Shown here piece after piece: positions 46,301-58,066 of a DNA stretch of 64,000 nucleotides (positions are counted from its first letter, which is position 1; every line of letters starts with the position of its first letter). A program made the translations under genes and the position numbers. The DNA lies in contig CM044872.1 in assembly GCA_024500155.1 (NCBI GenBank), positions 51,713,460 to 51,777,459 on the forward strand, in the 5' to 3' direction. Source of the DNA: Chenopodium formosanum (taxonomy: Eukaryota; Streptophyta; Magnoliopsida; Caryophyllales; Amaranthaceae). The notes under the pieces are model-generated. The model did not search any database, was not told the DNA's origin, and saw only the letters and a program-made list of their open reading frames with translations.

Positions 46301-47440
46301 ATTGGTCTCAATCTCCTTAATTATTGTAAAATTATAATAATAACCAAAGACGGTTCATTATTTTAATTAATAACAAACTAGTATCCAAGTAATCCAACCA
46401 TTGAGTCACACGATAGATAAGAAGATGATCATCTAATTTGACAATGAGGTTGCCATTAGAATAGCTCTAAAGGTGGTTTGATTGAGAGTTAATTTAATTT
46501 TGAGAAATATGCATACAGAAATCAAACCACAATAGCTAATATACAAGTGATCATTGATATCAAACTTGGTATATGTACATTGTGACTTGGCTAGTGAATG
46601 AGGATTGAGGACCACGATCCTATTTGCTATCAATAAAGAAAAAAATAAGGATATTAATGCATGCACAGTATGAACTAATAATTAGCAATGTCCAAAATAA
46701 AGTATGGTCGTAGACCAAATAAACAATAATATTGCGTTTTATAGGTAATGTCCTATTAGCATTTTGGTTAATGCCTTATATGCAACCAGAATTGAAAACT
46801 ATGCTTTTTTTTTCGGACCAAACAAGTATTCCAAAACAAAAATCGTTGTCTTCTCCAATTCGCTCACAAACCCAGATTTCGAAAAATTGTTAATTTTTTT
46901 TTTTTTACTTTCGCATACATATAATGATCGATTTTGCATCATTTGTTTGCGATTATCCAATTAACATATATTGTTTTAGGATTAAAAACTATCCCAGATT
47001 CATACATGAATCCAAATTTCGAATGAACTCTTCACATATAATATGTAAATCGATGCATATTTTCAATTTTCATTGATGTGCGAGTGTATTTACGGACAAA
47101 GATTACCATAATGGTGGTTAATCTCATCCATGGATGAACAAACTTGAAGAACGATGATGAATAATGAAGAACATTGATGAACAATTTTTTTTATTTTGAT
47201 TTTTTTTAATTTAATGTTATCTTTTGATTTAATCAAAAACTGATTTTAATAAATAAATTTCGAAAATTATAAAATAATTTTCGGAAATTCAGTAATTATA
47301 TTTTGGAAAATAAAAATTGAATTAAAAAAGGAAAATACTAAAAATAGTGTTTGACCAAGGTTAAAAAAAATTAAAAATTCGGCCAATGATAATTCAGTAT
47401 AGTGATGGTCCAAATAAAGTGGACCATAGTAGAAACATCC
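43382..47440. mobile_element. 4.06 kb Mutator-like element with about 0.7 kb inverted repeats
   Basis: The left arm (43382-44058) and right arm (46741-47440) are inverted copies along their whole length, for example TCTACTATGGTCC at the ends and GCATATAAGGCATTAACC at the inner edge. The exact 9 bp target duplication is AAACATAAT (43373-43381 and 47441-47449). Unit A shows the uninterrupted site near 36517. The outermost 7 or so bases of the two arms do not match. The 2.7 kb interior has no transposase and only short frames, so the element is non-autonomous. Confidence 0.92.
44059..46740. other. Interior of the 4.06 kb element
   Basis: No open frame longer than about 80 codons. A direct duplication of about 60 bases lies at 45400-45490 (TCTTCTTCC, GATCGATTTGCTCATTATAT). 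Related blocks at 44090-44160 and 44460-44515 share TTAATATCTTGTTATCTT. Origin unknown. Confidence 0.5.
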
Positions 47441-47449
47441 AAACATAAT

Positions 47450-47976
47450 ACACATATGATCAAACAAACTTAAAGAAGAATGAACGAGTTTCAAATATAT
47501 TAAGACTAAAAATCATAAGATTTGCAATCATAATGAGACCTCAAATTAAAATTTTCAATTAATATAATACAATAGATATGAGAAACAAGTCTCGTAATCA
47601 CGTTGTCTATTTCAGAGGAGAAATAACATATAAGAAATTAATAGGGTCACAACCTAGTAGAGTAGTAGAGAGGGACTTCAATATGAGATGATCTATACAA
47701 CCAATTTAGATCATGAAACGGAATAAAGTTCCTACAAACCGCTTGGACACCATACAAGAGGAGAATAGAAAACTTAAAGTAAAATGGATTCATCTGAGAA
47801 ACCATTAACATGCTAAAGATCTTCTGGTGATAAAATTTAATGCTTCTATACTTCTTAGAGAGAAAGCTTCAAACTCGAATGAGGCGAATATCTGATGAAT
47901 AACACGCTAGTACAACATTCAACATCTCCATTGATATAGTTTTGTTATTTGATATTTTTGTTGTTCATATTCTCCA
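47450..47976. other. Unit B flank after the 4.06 kb element
   Basis: Resumes the alignment with unit A from about 36520 to 37054. No gene. Confidence 0.55.
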
Positions 47977-48781
47977 GGATTTTTTGTCAACAACTAGCTT
48001 TTAAGTTACCACTTTTACGGTGAACAATTACCATTTACTTTAGAATTTGTGAATAACTACCTTATATTGAATTTTTATTTTGGTACCACTACCAGTTAAC
48101 GGATTCCGTCAATATTTTTGTTAATTCCAAATTGAGAGCCCTAATTTATAATTGAAGAGTAAGAGAAATGTTTTGGAGAGAACTCGATGTAAATTTTGAG
48201 TAAAATTCGCAAATTGAAACCACAAATGCATGCTGGAATTATAGTATGTTAGCTCCAAATTGAAAACACTAATTAAATTTGGGTATAAATTAGGCAAATT
48301 AAAACCGAAAAACATTAATATGGGGTTCAAAGTAACTAGATATAACATTAAGGTGCTTAAAATAGGTAATGGGGTCTAATGTATGTAATTAGAGTTAATT
48401 TTGTCTAAAATCGTTGAATGTGGGTCTCATTAACGGATATATTAACGGTATCCGTCAAATGGTTGTGGTACCAAAACAAAAACTCAATATAAAGTAATTT
48501 GTTTGCAAAGTTAAAAATAAAAGGTACGTAGTTGTTTGCAAATAATAAAAATGGTAAATACCAATTGGATGTTGGTGTAGTGGTGATTGGGACTACATTT
48601 GGTAGGGAGGATCTGAGTTCGATCTTTCGCAATAACAATTGGGAGGGGACTGGAATCTAACCACCCAAAACTGATCCCAAAATCCGGATTAGCCCAAAGA
48701 GTAAACCGGATAGAACACAAAAAAATGATAATAAAATAAAATAAAATGGTAAATTAAAAGGTAATTGTTGACAAATTTTCC
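47977..48781. mobile_element. Mutator-like non-autonomous element in unit B, with SINE inside
   Basis: Same insertion as 37055-37656, present before units A and B separated. Flanking duplicates are TATTCTCCA (left, one change) and TATTCTCAA (48782-48790). The extra length is the SINE at 48560-48742. Confidence 0.85.
48560..48742 (+). mobile_element. tRNA-derived SINE, family 1, second copy
   Basis: The box A-like GTTGGTGTAGTGG and box B-like GAGTTCGATC are as in 8614-8779. The A-rich tail ends AAAATAAAATA. The 12 bp target duplication is AAAATGGTAAAT (48548-48559 and 48743-48754). Unit A lacks it at the matching site, so it inserted after the A/B duplication. Confidence 0.88.
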
Positions 48782-48790
48782 TATTCTCAA

Positions 48791-50125
48791 GTATAATAAG
48801 TTCTTATGACAAGTTATAAATACTAAGAGTAATGGCTTTTTTTTTAGTGATTGATGTAATAATCAATATTTTACCTTGAATTTTTATTAATGCCAAAAAA
48901 TTTGAAATATTGATAATTTTTTATTTTAATTAATTTTATGAAATTTTGTTTTTTCATACTGTAGAATAAAATAGTGGCTTTGAAAAATGGCAGATGCTTA
49001 GATTTTTAAGTAACACTAACTACAAGATACCATGCTGTTAAAATGTATAGCTGTTAGAGATTGATACATGCATTAACAACGAAATATTTGGTAGATATAA
49101 ACAAAACTTAAATATTACATAGCCGTAAAATACACTTCCATACTTCACCAAAAAAAAAAAAAAAAAAAAAAAAAAAACATTCCCATAAAACTGATTGGTA
49201 CGGTGTTTTATAAAATTGAGATTAATAACTTATTTTTACCAGCTAAAATAGTTGCTATAAATTACATAGCAATTACAGGACTGATTGGTATTATTGGAAT
49301 GCTGTCTTACTCATGTTTTTAATCAAGTGCTTGAATTGAGCATAATTTTCAACAGGAAATTTTGGCCTGAAATTTTGCAACCTAGCTAGCTAGCTAGTGT
49401 TTTTCCTCAAAACAAATCATTTTCTTTGGCAAAAGTTTAGACCTATTATCATTTTTAATTTCAACTCAATAATAAAGTATAGTGTAGAAACTTGTTTAAG
49501 TGGGTTAGACGATATGTATGTACAAATTAAAGAAAATTCAAAGTTTTTGGAATATAATGTTCTAAAAATGAGGTATTTATTGTCTTACTAGATCATGTTG
49601 TGTGTAGACTGTTCTACATTTACAATTCAAATGAAAAAGACAATGCTTATTGTTCTATGGAGCACAACATTTACAATTAAAACCATACATGACAGATTAG
49701 GATAATAAATATATATATCGATTTTGTGATTAAGTGAGTTTTGGATAGAGAAGATGATAACAACTATAAAAACCATATACTATTTAATAACCCTTTAAAT
49801 AATATCTTAGTTAATGCATCCTTCAAAGCACAACTCTCTATTAGATTTGAGAGCTTATTATGTACACCTGAGTATACCGTACACCCGGGGCTATTTTCTT
49901 ATTCAATAAACAAAAGTGTAAAATTACAATTTGCTCATTAATTGATTAAATAAGCAAATGATCCCTCGTGTACTGTATACCTGGGTGTATATAACAAATT
50001 CTAGCATTGCTTGTATTTACAACGACTACAAGTGCCACGCTAGAAAACTGGATCTAAGGCATTGCATGGCATAACTTTTTTTTTTTTTCCCCAATTTGCG
50101 TCTTATGGAAGAAACCCTAGCCATC
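48791..50125. other. Unit B middle flank
   Basis: Aligns with 37666-38897 with many substitutions and indels, including an A-run at about 49149-49176. No gene. Confidence 0.5.
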
Positions 50126-50398
50126 ATGGCAGGCCTTAATTAGATGGAGACATTTAGAGAAATTATGGAATGCAATAAATTTAACATCATATAGTCAAAG
50201 GGCAACTTTCATTCTGGCAGCATTATCAATAATGCAAATATGCTTCTCGATGAAATAGCCAATTATTATCCATATTATAAGGACGTGATTAAGGAAATTC
50301 CATTGGCAAAGCTATCCAAGGGCTTCAGGGAAGCAAATATGATGGCCAAGGAAATCTATGTTAGTTCTACCACAAACCGCTACGAATTTAGGTGTTGA
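50126..50398 (+). pseudogene. Unrecognised coding-like remnant, unit B
   Basis: Same 91-codon frame as 38898-39170 with the same two TAG stops, apparently base-identical. It shares the disabled state, so the stops predate the duplication or conversion of this tract. Confidence 0.5.
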
Positions 50399-50648
50399 AG
50401 GATCTATGCTAGATAATATTTTAATAATTAATCAACCTTCCCAATTAACCCCAAGCTGCACGTACTCTACTATTACTTTTGGGACAAACTTTATTTGACA
50501 CTAATGTTTGCATTGGATAACAATGGTGAAAAAAAAGGGTGGGGAACGATAAAGAGGGGTGGGAAAGGGAGGTGAGGGAGGGAGAAGGTGATCTTCCATT
50601 TTCCTTCCAAAACTTTCCAATAATGGAGAGAATGGTTGATTCGGTGTA

Positions 50649-50739
50649 CTACCTCCGTTAATGATTATCTGTAACTTTGGGGCATTATTTGTGAAATATA
50701 AAAAATTCCAAAGTTGCAGATAACTATTAACGAAGGTAG
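50649..50739. mobile_element. 91 bp hairpin MITE, unit B first copy
   Basis: Duplicate of 39421-39511, carried along with the unit. Confidence 0.75.
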
Positions 50740-51127
50740 TATTTGCCGGATAAAGAAATAGGAAAGCAAAGAAAGGGATGGAGGTGAAGGGGAGGGACTC
50801 GAGGGAGGGGAGTGAGGGAAGAAATTTGAGTGTTCCTTCCAATTCCATTTTATTCCCTTCCCTCCTTGTATTAGGTATCCAAGCAAAGGATGTCGAATCC
50901 CTTATTTTCTTTTCTCTTGTATTCCCTCCAAATCTCTCTATTCAAACATAGTGTAGAGGTTGGGTGTTAACCCGCCACTTTTAATTTGTATATCCTTCTT
51001 AAAAATGGGGGATAAGTTTGTAAGCACATGGCTTAAGCGGGCCTATAACTCTATCTGTTAGCTACTATCTAGCTCACTACATGTAAACCAAAGGAAAAAT
51101 ACCTCATCAGATCAGCAAAAAGTTATA

Positions 51128-51218
51128 CTACCTCCGGATCGTATTATATGCAACTTTGGAATTTTTTATATCTCACAAATAATACCCCAAAGTTGCATAT
51201 AATATGATCCGGAGGTAG
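51128..51218. mobile_element. 91 bp hairpin MITE, unit B second copy
   Basis: Duplicate of 39900-39990; nearly perfect palindrome flanked by TA. Confidence 0.85.
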
Positions 51219-52937
51219 TATAACAATATATTGTGCATAAGTGTAATAGATTAGAAATGGGTGATTGAGTATATATGAATAAATGTTACACAATAATGGG
51301 ACCTTTAGCTTCAAAACAATTGTCAAATATTGTAGATGGATCAAACCTGAATCTACTTTGAATATGAACTGATCGATTGAGCCCCTCGTGGAAAGAAGTA
51401 TGCCATCATGTAAGATTATAAGACATACATGATCATTAATTGTCAAAAATGGAGTTCTCTCCATTGGAATTATTTTATTAATTTTTTTTTTTAAATCTCT
51501 ATACTCACTATATATCAGTGGAAACTGAGGAATTGAGAATGTTGAAAAGTTGTCTCTTATATAAAGCTTTTTATTTAAGAGATCGAGAAATTGTTGTTTT
51601 ATTTAAACTATAAAGACATTGGTAATATTATATACCTACTCTATCTATTTTTTAAAAAATTTACTTTTGAACACTTAACAAAACTCACTTCAACAATATT
51701 ATGTACTAATCTGTATGAAATTAATATCATACTCACAATTTATACTTTTTTTTTTCTATAATACAGTATTATTCAAATATAATAACTCTAGTTTTCTAAA
51801 AAAATTTACTTAAGTTTAAAGTTGTGTGTTAACAAATATGTCATTTAAAGTGGAATTACTTAAAAAAAAAAAAAAAGTGTTGTATAAGTGGATTATCATT
51901 AAATACTTTTACTTCTTTGAAAGTATAATTATGTTCAAATAAATTTTGGAGGATCTTATCAAAAAATAAAAAATAAATAAATTTTGGAGGAAAAAGATGA
52001 TCGAATTGAAAATACATTAGAATAATCTTATTTTAATGAAGCTTTGTCAAAATTCTATGCAGTGAACATAAAAATTTCTGAATACTCTTTAGGTCAAATT
52101 TTGTTAAGTAAAACATTTGTATATTAATTTTAAAATTAGATTTTATAAAATATTATTATTTTTAAGAATGTTTTTTGAAGATCTGATACAAGTATTAATT
52201 GAAATTAGATTTTTGTACAACTTGCATGAAAAATGTGAAATATACAAAATAATCATGTCTTTTCTTAATCAAGTCAAACTATCCAGTGTAGACTAGTCTT
52301 TCATTCTTATTACGTGATAAGATGCTTAACGTATGGCATACAACTATACAAGTATACAAATATATACAATTGTATTATCTCCATAAATACTTATGGCGGC
52401 CACTATTTTTTGGTTTTTTTTTTTTTCAAGATTTCTTGTAATAATGGATGGAGGGATGGAATATAAAATGAATCTTGAGTATCTAACCATCACCTTGAAC
52501 CCCATGATATACTTTTTATAGCTTACAAAATAAACATGTTTATTCAATCAATTATAATTAACATAGATATCGATTGAGTGGTTACAATACCAACAACATT
52601 ATATACCAATTAGTCAACTTGTTTTATTTGTTTACATTACAATGCCAACAACATCAACAGATGATTATTCGAGGACTGAGGAGTAAAGAAAATTCAATAT
52701 ATGTCGACTTGTTTTAGTTGTTGGCATTATCTCATGTATCATAATGTGTGATTACCTCACTCAAGTAAAGTAGTGTAGACACTAGTCTACACTTGTATTC
52801 CAAGCCAAATTCTCAAGGATCAATGTATCCAACCATCCATCTATATATTTGATCAACGATTATTAAGTGTATAAACTTCTTCCTCATTTCCTTGAGGTTC
52901 TACACTTCTATCCACTTAATTATTACTCGTGGTAGAA
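51219..52937. other. Distal unit B flank
   Basis: Nearly identical to 39991-41718; the differences I saw are homopolymer lengths and one C/T change near 52910. Identity stops abruptly after GGTAGAATATATA at about 52938. Confidence 0.6.
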
Positions 52938-52980
52938 TATATACAAAATATTTACATATACAAAATATTCTTAAATTCAG

Positions 52981-55470
52981 CTATGATCCACGTTTCTTTT
53001 TATGACGTGCTGAAGATCCCATCTCAGATTCATCTACCTCTGTAATAGTGTCCAACAAGGAAAAATCAGAAGATGTCGAGGTGGACTTGCGTCTACAATA
53101 AGTACGAGGCAGCGGGGGAGATAATAATGATGGAGTAAGATTGAAAGAGAAAGGTGACATGGATGAAGATTCTGATGACATAGGAGACAAAGGAGGTGGA
53201 GGTGGAGGTGGAGGTGGAGGTGGTGGTGGTGGAGGAGGAGGAGGAGGAGGCAAGCTAGGAGATGGGTCGTGTGAGGAAGTTGAGGTGGGAGCTCTACGTT
53301 CTCGACGTCGAGGAGTAGGTCGAGAAAGGGAAGAGGAGTGCATTGCCATGTGACAAGATGTATTAGAGGAGGAGGAGGATGTAGGGTGGGAAAGGCCTAG
53401 ATCATGGAAAAGATGCCCCTTGCCAATTGAATGTAATGTATCAGCACAAGAAGTTGCTAGGCCTTGTAGAGTATGCAATGTGAGCTATAATGCGTTGTCA
53501 TCCGGCAATTCAGATGCAGTCTCTGAATCTCGAGTGCATTTCCTCACCACATCAGCTAATTCTTGGGACTGCCGCATTCCAAAGTCAGTGATTGTATAAT
53601 AACAATATAGCCTAACACGATATAATTAAGACAAATAATAAAATCAACAATTTAGTTTTAAATGCTACTAGCACAAACTCGGTCGAAGCAAGCTGGTAAT
53701 GAGTCGAAGGGCGCTCTAGCGTAGGCGGGGTGATAACAAGCCTTGTAATCTTTCGATACCATGACATATATCCCTGTAACAATTGAGTTTGACCCCTCAT
53801 TGGGTTTCCCATGACAACTCTTTCCTCGCGTTTTCGCCACTCCTCCAAATATTTAGCATGCATCACTTCATAGCTCTTAGTATGTACTCCTCGTCGGTCT
53901 ATACGATGCAGTGACTCTCTTGTGTTGCATGGAAGTGGGATGGTCTGCTCATATCCGAATTGACGCATGACTCGATCAGGATGATGATATTCCACAATAT
54001 CAAAGCAGATCAACGGTGAGTATGTGCGCCAAATATGTTTATCAGCTCGACATATCTCTGGAAGTGCAGCAAGAATCTCTTCGGTATACGGCTGCCATGT
54101 CATCTATCAACAACCACAAGTACAATAATTATGAACATAACATAATTGAATTAAAATCGTTATTAAAAAAAGTAGTGTTGGTTTTTCGCATAAATATACC
54201 TGATCATCTGTTTGGCAATCTAGTGCATCACGATAATATGAAATGCAACTAGCTGAGTCCACTCGTGTAAAGTAAACATGTAGCCAACTGTAAATGCAAA
54301 TATATTAGTTTATACTTCAGATTATAGTAGGTTAGATAAACATGAGCAAAAGTCAGGGAAAAAAAAATGAACACAATGATTTTCCTCCAAGTTAGAAGCC
54401 ACATTTTTAGAGATATGCAGTAGATGAATTTAGTGCAGAGCTGAAATATAGTTTCTCACTTGTGCAGCTTCTAAGAAAGTGGAATAGATGGCAGATTTGT
54501 GAATTAAAGTACTTTTCCGGGTAAAAAAATATACCAAAATAAATCTGTGAGTGGTAACCATGTGTAAAATAAATACCTGCATGCTAGAGAGTCATTTCCA
54601 TACTGATGTTGAGAACCAAGTATCGGAGGGTCGTTGTCATCAGGTTGGTCCTCTGGGATAGGCTGTCTTAATCGAGAGATGGTAGGTCTACCAATGTGAA
54701 TATGCTCCCACGACCACAATTGTAGTAGTATCAAGGCACCACCAATCTCCTTTGCCTTGCGTTTAGATGCTCGACATAATTGCCGATACAAGAAGGCAAG
54801 AGTAGCACTCCCCCAACTATACCCACCAGCCCTCTGAAGATCTCTAAGCAAGGGTAAGTACAAAAGTTGCACAGCATCACCGCTCTTGTCGGCAAATAGA
54901 ATAGCTCCCATCAGCATGATGATATAAGCTCTTGAATACATCTGGACGGTGCGGTCATCGGCAGTAGGGGTAACTGTGAGAAGTGCGTCCTTAAACAAGA
55001 TAATTTGATTGATGAACCTATAAGTACTGATTTTCCAGTTCGTTCATCAACCCCGGGCTTTACCCCTAACAACTCTTCCACTAGAGCAGACCAATTATAT
55101 GAGATGGAGCCAATGACAGCATCACCGTGTACTCTCAATCCTAATAATACAGCAACATCCTCTAAAGTGATTGTAGCCTCACCGACTGTCAAGTGGAAGG
55201 TATGCGTCTCCTGCCTCCACCTCTCAATCAGCGCAATAATTAGAGGTCGATCAATCTCAACACCACATGCCAATCTATGTACACTATAGAATCTTGCTTC
55301 CCTAACATAATGTAACATTCGATCGTCTACCTCCTATTTATGAGTTGGAGAAAACAAATTCTCTCTACACGACAACACTCTATCCGCCTCCCCCTTCCAC
55401 ACACCTTCACTCCTATGGTCTGCTTGAAGATTAAGTACCGAGGGATCTTGAGGGCCCAGCTGCACTGGAC
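52981..55470 (-). pseudogene. Plant mobile domain (PMD) coding region, broken
   Basis: On the minus strand, exon 55470-54577 starts GPVQLGPQDPSVL and contains the PMD core (ETHTFHLTVGEATITLEDVA, then GGYSWGSATLAFLYRQLCR and LLQLWSWEH). Predicted GT-AG introns separate it from 54287-54200 (88 bases, frame kept) and from an exon starting at 54103 (MTWQPY). A last exon ends at 52981 after a run of about 20 prolines (53193-53252) and a basic KKKR tail. Disabling changes are TAG at 55334-55336, a frameshift near 54970-55000 and TAG at 53485-53487. PMD proteins are plant nuclear proteins related to MAIN/MAIL and are often carried by transposons. It lies 115 bases downstream of the transposase on the same strand. 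Confidence 0.85.
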
Positions 55471-55585
55471 CTGAAATAAATATAAGCAATGTTAGTTAAT
55501 ATAGTGAGTGAGTTATAAAATTCTAAAAATAAAAGCAATCACACAATTACGGTTTACAATATGAGGTACAAAAATTACCCTGTAC

Positions 55586-58066
55586 CCTCGTTATTCCTAA
55601 GTGAACACGTTTTTTTTATTGTGTCCTTTCCTATGGCATAAGCTGCATGATTTTCGTTTCTTTTCTTGTCTACTCTCATCCATTTCATTTGGAAATCTTT
55701 TTGAAATGGGGCGTCCTTGACCACGTTTATCCCATGGAGGAGCAATGATTTTTGGCCCTACACAATCTCTCCAATACGAAGGATATGGTAAAGGTTTGAA
55801 GGATTTGATATAAGATTGTCTATGCTTATCAGTACTGAAGAAAGGATCAACAAATTCAGCATATGACAAGCTTCGATACCGACAAACCGCTAGGACATGA
55901 GAACATGGAAGCTTATATATGATTAATTTCTGGCAAGTGCAAGTTTTCCTTCTAAGATTAACAGTGTGCACCTTACCACCTTTACCAGAAGGGCGATTAC
56001 CTTGACCTGTAGTTACATCATACAAACCTCGTTCATAATCAAAAGGCCGAACAGTGTATGCTGCTGATTTTTGTAAGTTCCATTCAATTACTTTGGTAGC
56101 CTTTTCACAATACTCATGACCTTCTTCAAGTCTCCTCTTACTTCATCCCCTCCTAGTCACAAAGTACGAATTCACTCGATAGAATGTCATTTTAACTAAA
56201 GCAGTGATGGGTAAACACCGAGCTCCTATCATCATGTCGTTAAAGGCCTCAGACATATTTGTGGTCTTTATGCCATATCTGAAGCCCCCATCATGTAGAA
56301 GTGACCATTGATGTAATGGTTTATTTGCTAACCATTCACGAGCTTCCAACTTTATCTCACCAATCCTATTAAAGTAATAGTTAAACTTATTTTGTTGGTG
56401 TGCATCAGCTGCACGACCGAACAAGTTCTTCAAGTGAGCATTTTTTAATTCAGAATTGAAATAGGAAGCAAGATGGCGGATGCAAAACCTGTGATGAGCA
56501 TGAGGCTCCTCCCATCCACTGCCTACCTCGGTCATTGTTTTCAAAATTGACTTATGCCTATCAGAAATTATACAAATATCTCTGTGTAACAAATTGTCTT
56601 ATGCATGCCATAAACCACTCCCAAGCCTCACCAGTCTCTCCTTCAACAACAGCAAAGGCAAGAGGAAACAATTGAAAATTTGCATTTGTAGCCATAGCAA
56701 TGAGAAGTGTTCCTTTATACTTTCCATAAAGATGAGTGCCGTCAATGGTGATAAGAGGTCGGCAATGATGAAACCCATCAATGGACGGCTTATACGCCCA
56801 AAATACTCTCTTAAACACGTGAATAGAAGGATCTAATGTTTGTATCGTGCACCAATGAACAACGGTTCCTTTGTTTGCCTCTTGAAGTGCTTGCATATAC
56901 TTCGGCAACTCTTCATATGATTGCTCCCAATCGCCAAAAATGCTAGCAATTGCCTTTTGCTTCCCTAACCAAGCCCTCTTATATGTTATGGAATAGTGAA
57001 AGCGGTCCTTGATGACTTGTACTATAGCATGTACTTTGAAAGAAGGATCGGCTCGTATGAGATCTAATATGATACTACAAATAAAATCAGAAGTGATAAG
57101 AGGGTGATCAACTTTGTTGATGTCGGATACACAATTAGATGCATGAGGTCCCCCATATTTGACAACTGTAAAGGTAGGAAGGTCTGGTTTTTTTATTGTA
57201 TGTAGCCTCCAAGGACAATTGCATTCCTTCTTTCTTTTGCACTCAACAACATATTTGTCCGACTTTATATGTTTGATTTCTTGTTATGAAGTACAATTTC
57301 AATGCATCTTTCAATTGTTGTAAAGAATCAAATTCTTGGCCAACAACAAACTCACCATTACCAGCATATGTGTTGTTCCCTGACCATGTTCTCCAAGCAT
57401 CAATTAACTTTTGGTCAAACTCGGGAACGTTGTTGAATTCATGTGAAGGTGCATTTGCTTCGATAGCAACTTCGTTGGCCTCTCTTACATCGTCATCTTC
57501 ACCATCATCAGTATCTACCCCAACATCATCAATGCCTTGCACATCAATCTCGGGTTGAGTCGAGTCATAATCACCTAAAAAGGTAGTTTCAATGTGTTGT
57601 GAGGGATGTATTGACCATCTGTGAGCATTCTTGTGAATGATCCCATTACTACACTTGAATTTGTCAAGTTCATGGTCGTTGTCGTATCTGACCATGAATC
57701 CGTGATAGGAAAAGAACCCAAGTTGGTCACCACACTTGGTGTTCTGGGAACCTGTTCCAGATACAACTGCATATTGGACATTGTATTCTGTCTCACAGTA
57801 TCCCACATAGCTACTAATGATTTATCATCGTTCAACTGAATAGCCACATGAGAACTGTGAATCGGATAACTCATTCTAATTTTCAACTCCATATGCCTTG
57901 GATCACAACCCACAACTTCATATATTTTATCTAAAACATCCACAAATTTAAAAGTAGAACTTATAAATGCAAACTTAGTCTCTCCGCCTATGTATGAAAT
58001 ATCACCTCCTTTTTCAACAAGTTCCCCACCCATATAACATAGAAGAGGGAAATTTGAGAACTCCAT
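55586..58066 (-). pseudogene. Mutator-type (MURA-like) transposase, broken
   Basis: Read on the minus strand: an N-terminal region from 58066 with an acidic linker (DDGEDDDV), the MULE N-terminal DNA-binding-like segment (FVVGQEFDSLQQLKDALKLY, about 57345), and a cysteine-rich CKRKKECNCPW part. The DDE core follows, with Asp in LITIDGTHLYGKYKG (about 56760), Asp in IISDRHKSI (about 56560) and Glu in NMSEAFNDM (about 56240). Then come a SWIM zinc finger (CTCQ...CSHV, about 55930) and a zinc knuckle (CSLCHRKGHNKK, about 55640). Breaks are frameshifts near 57590 (less certain), 57265, 56585 and in an A8 run near 55612, plus TGA at about 56142. The catalytic residues survive, the frame does not. 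Confidence 0.9.

Larger units (their letters stand above)
41719..52937. repeat. Duplicated unit B (hevein-like gene, enlarged by transposons)
   Basis: It starts with a TA microsatellite (41708-41737) and a region related to 34700-35500. It carries the gene at 42753 and then the same flank as unit A, interrupted by a 4.06 kb Mutator-like element and a SINE. The distal 2.8 kb is almost identical to unit A. Confidence 0.8.

Noticed and set aside
53141..53353. Glycine-rich protein on the + strand
   Set aside because: It is the antisense of the proline run in the PMD coding region.
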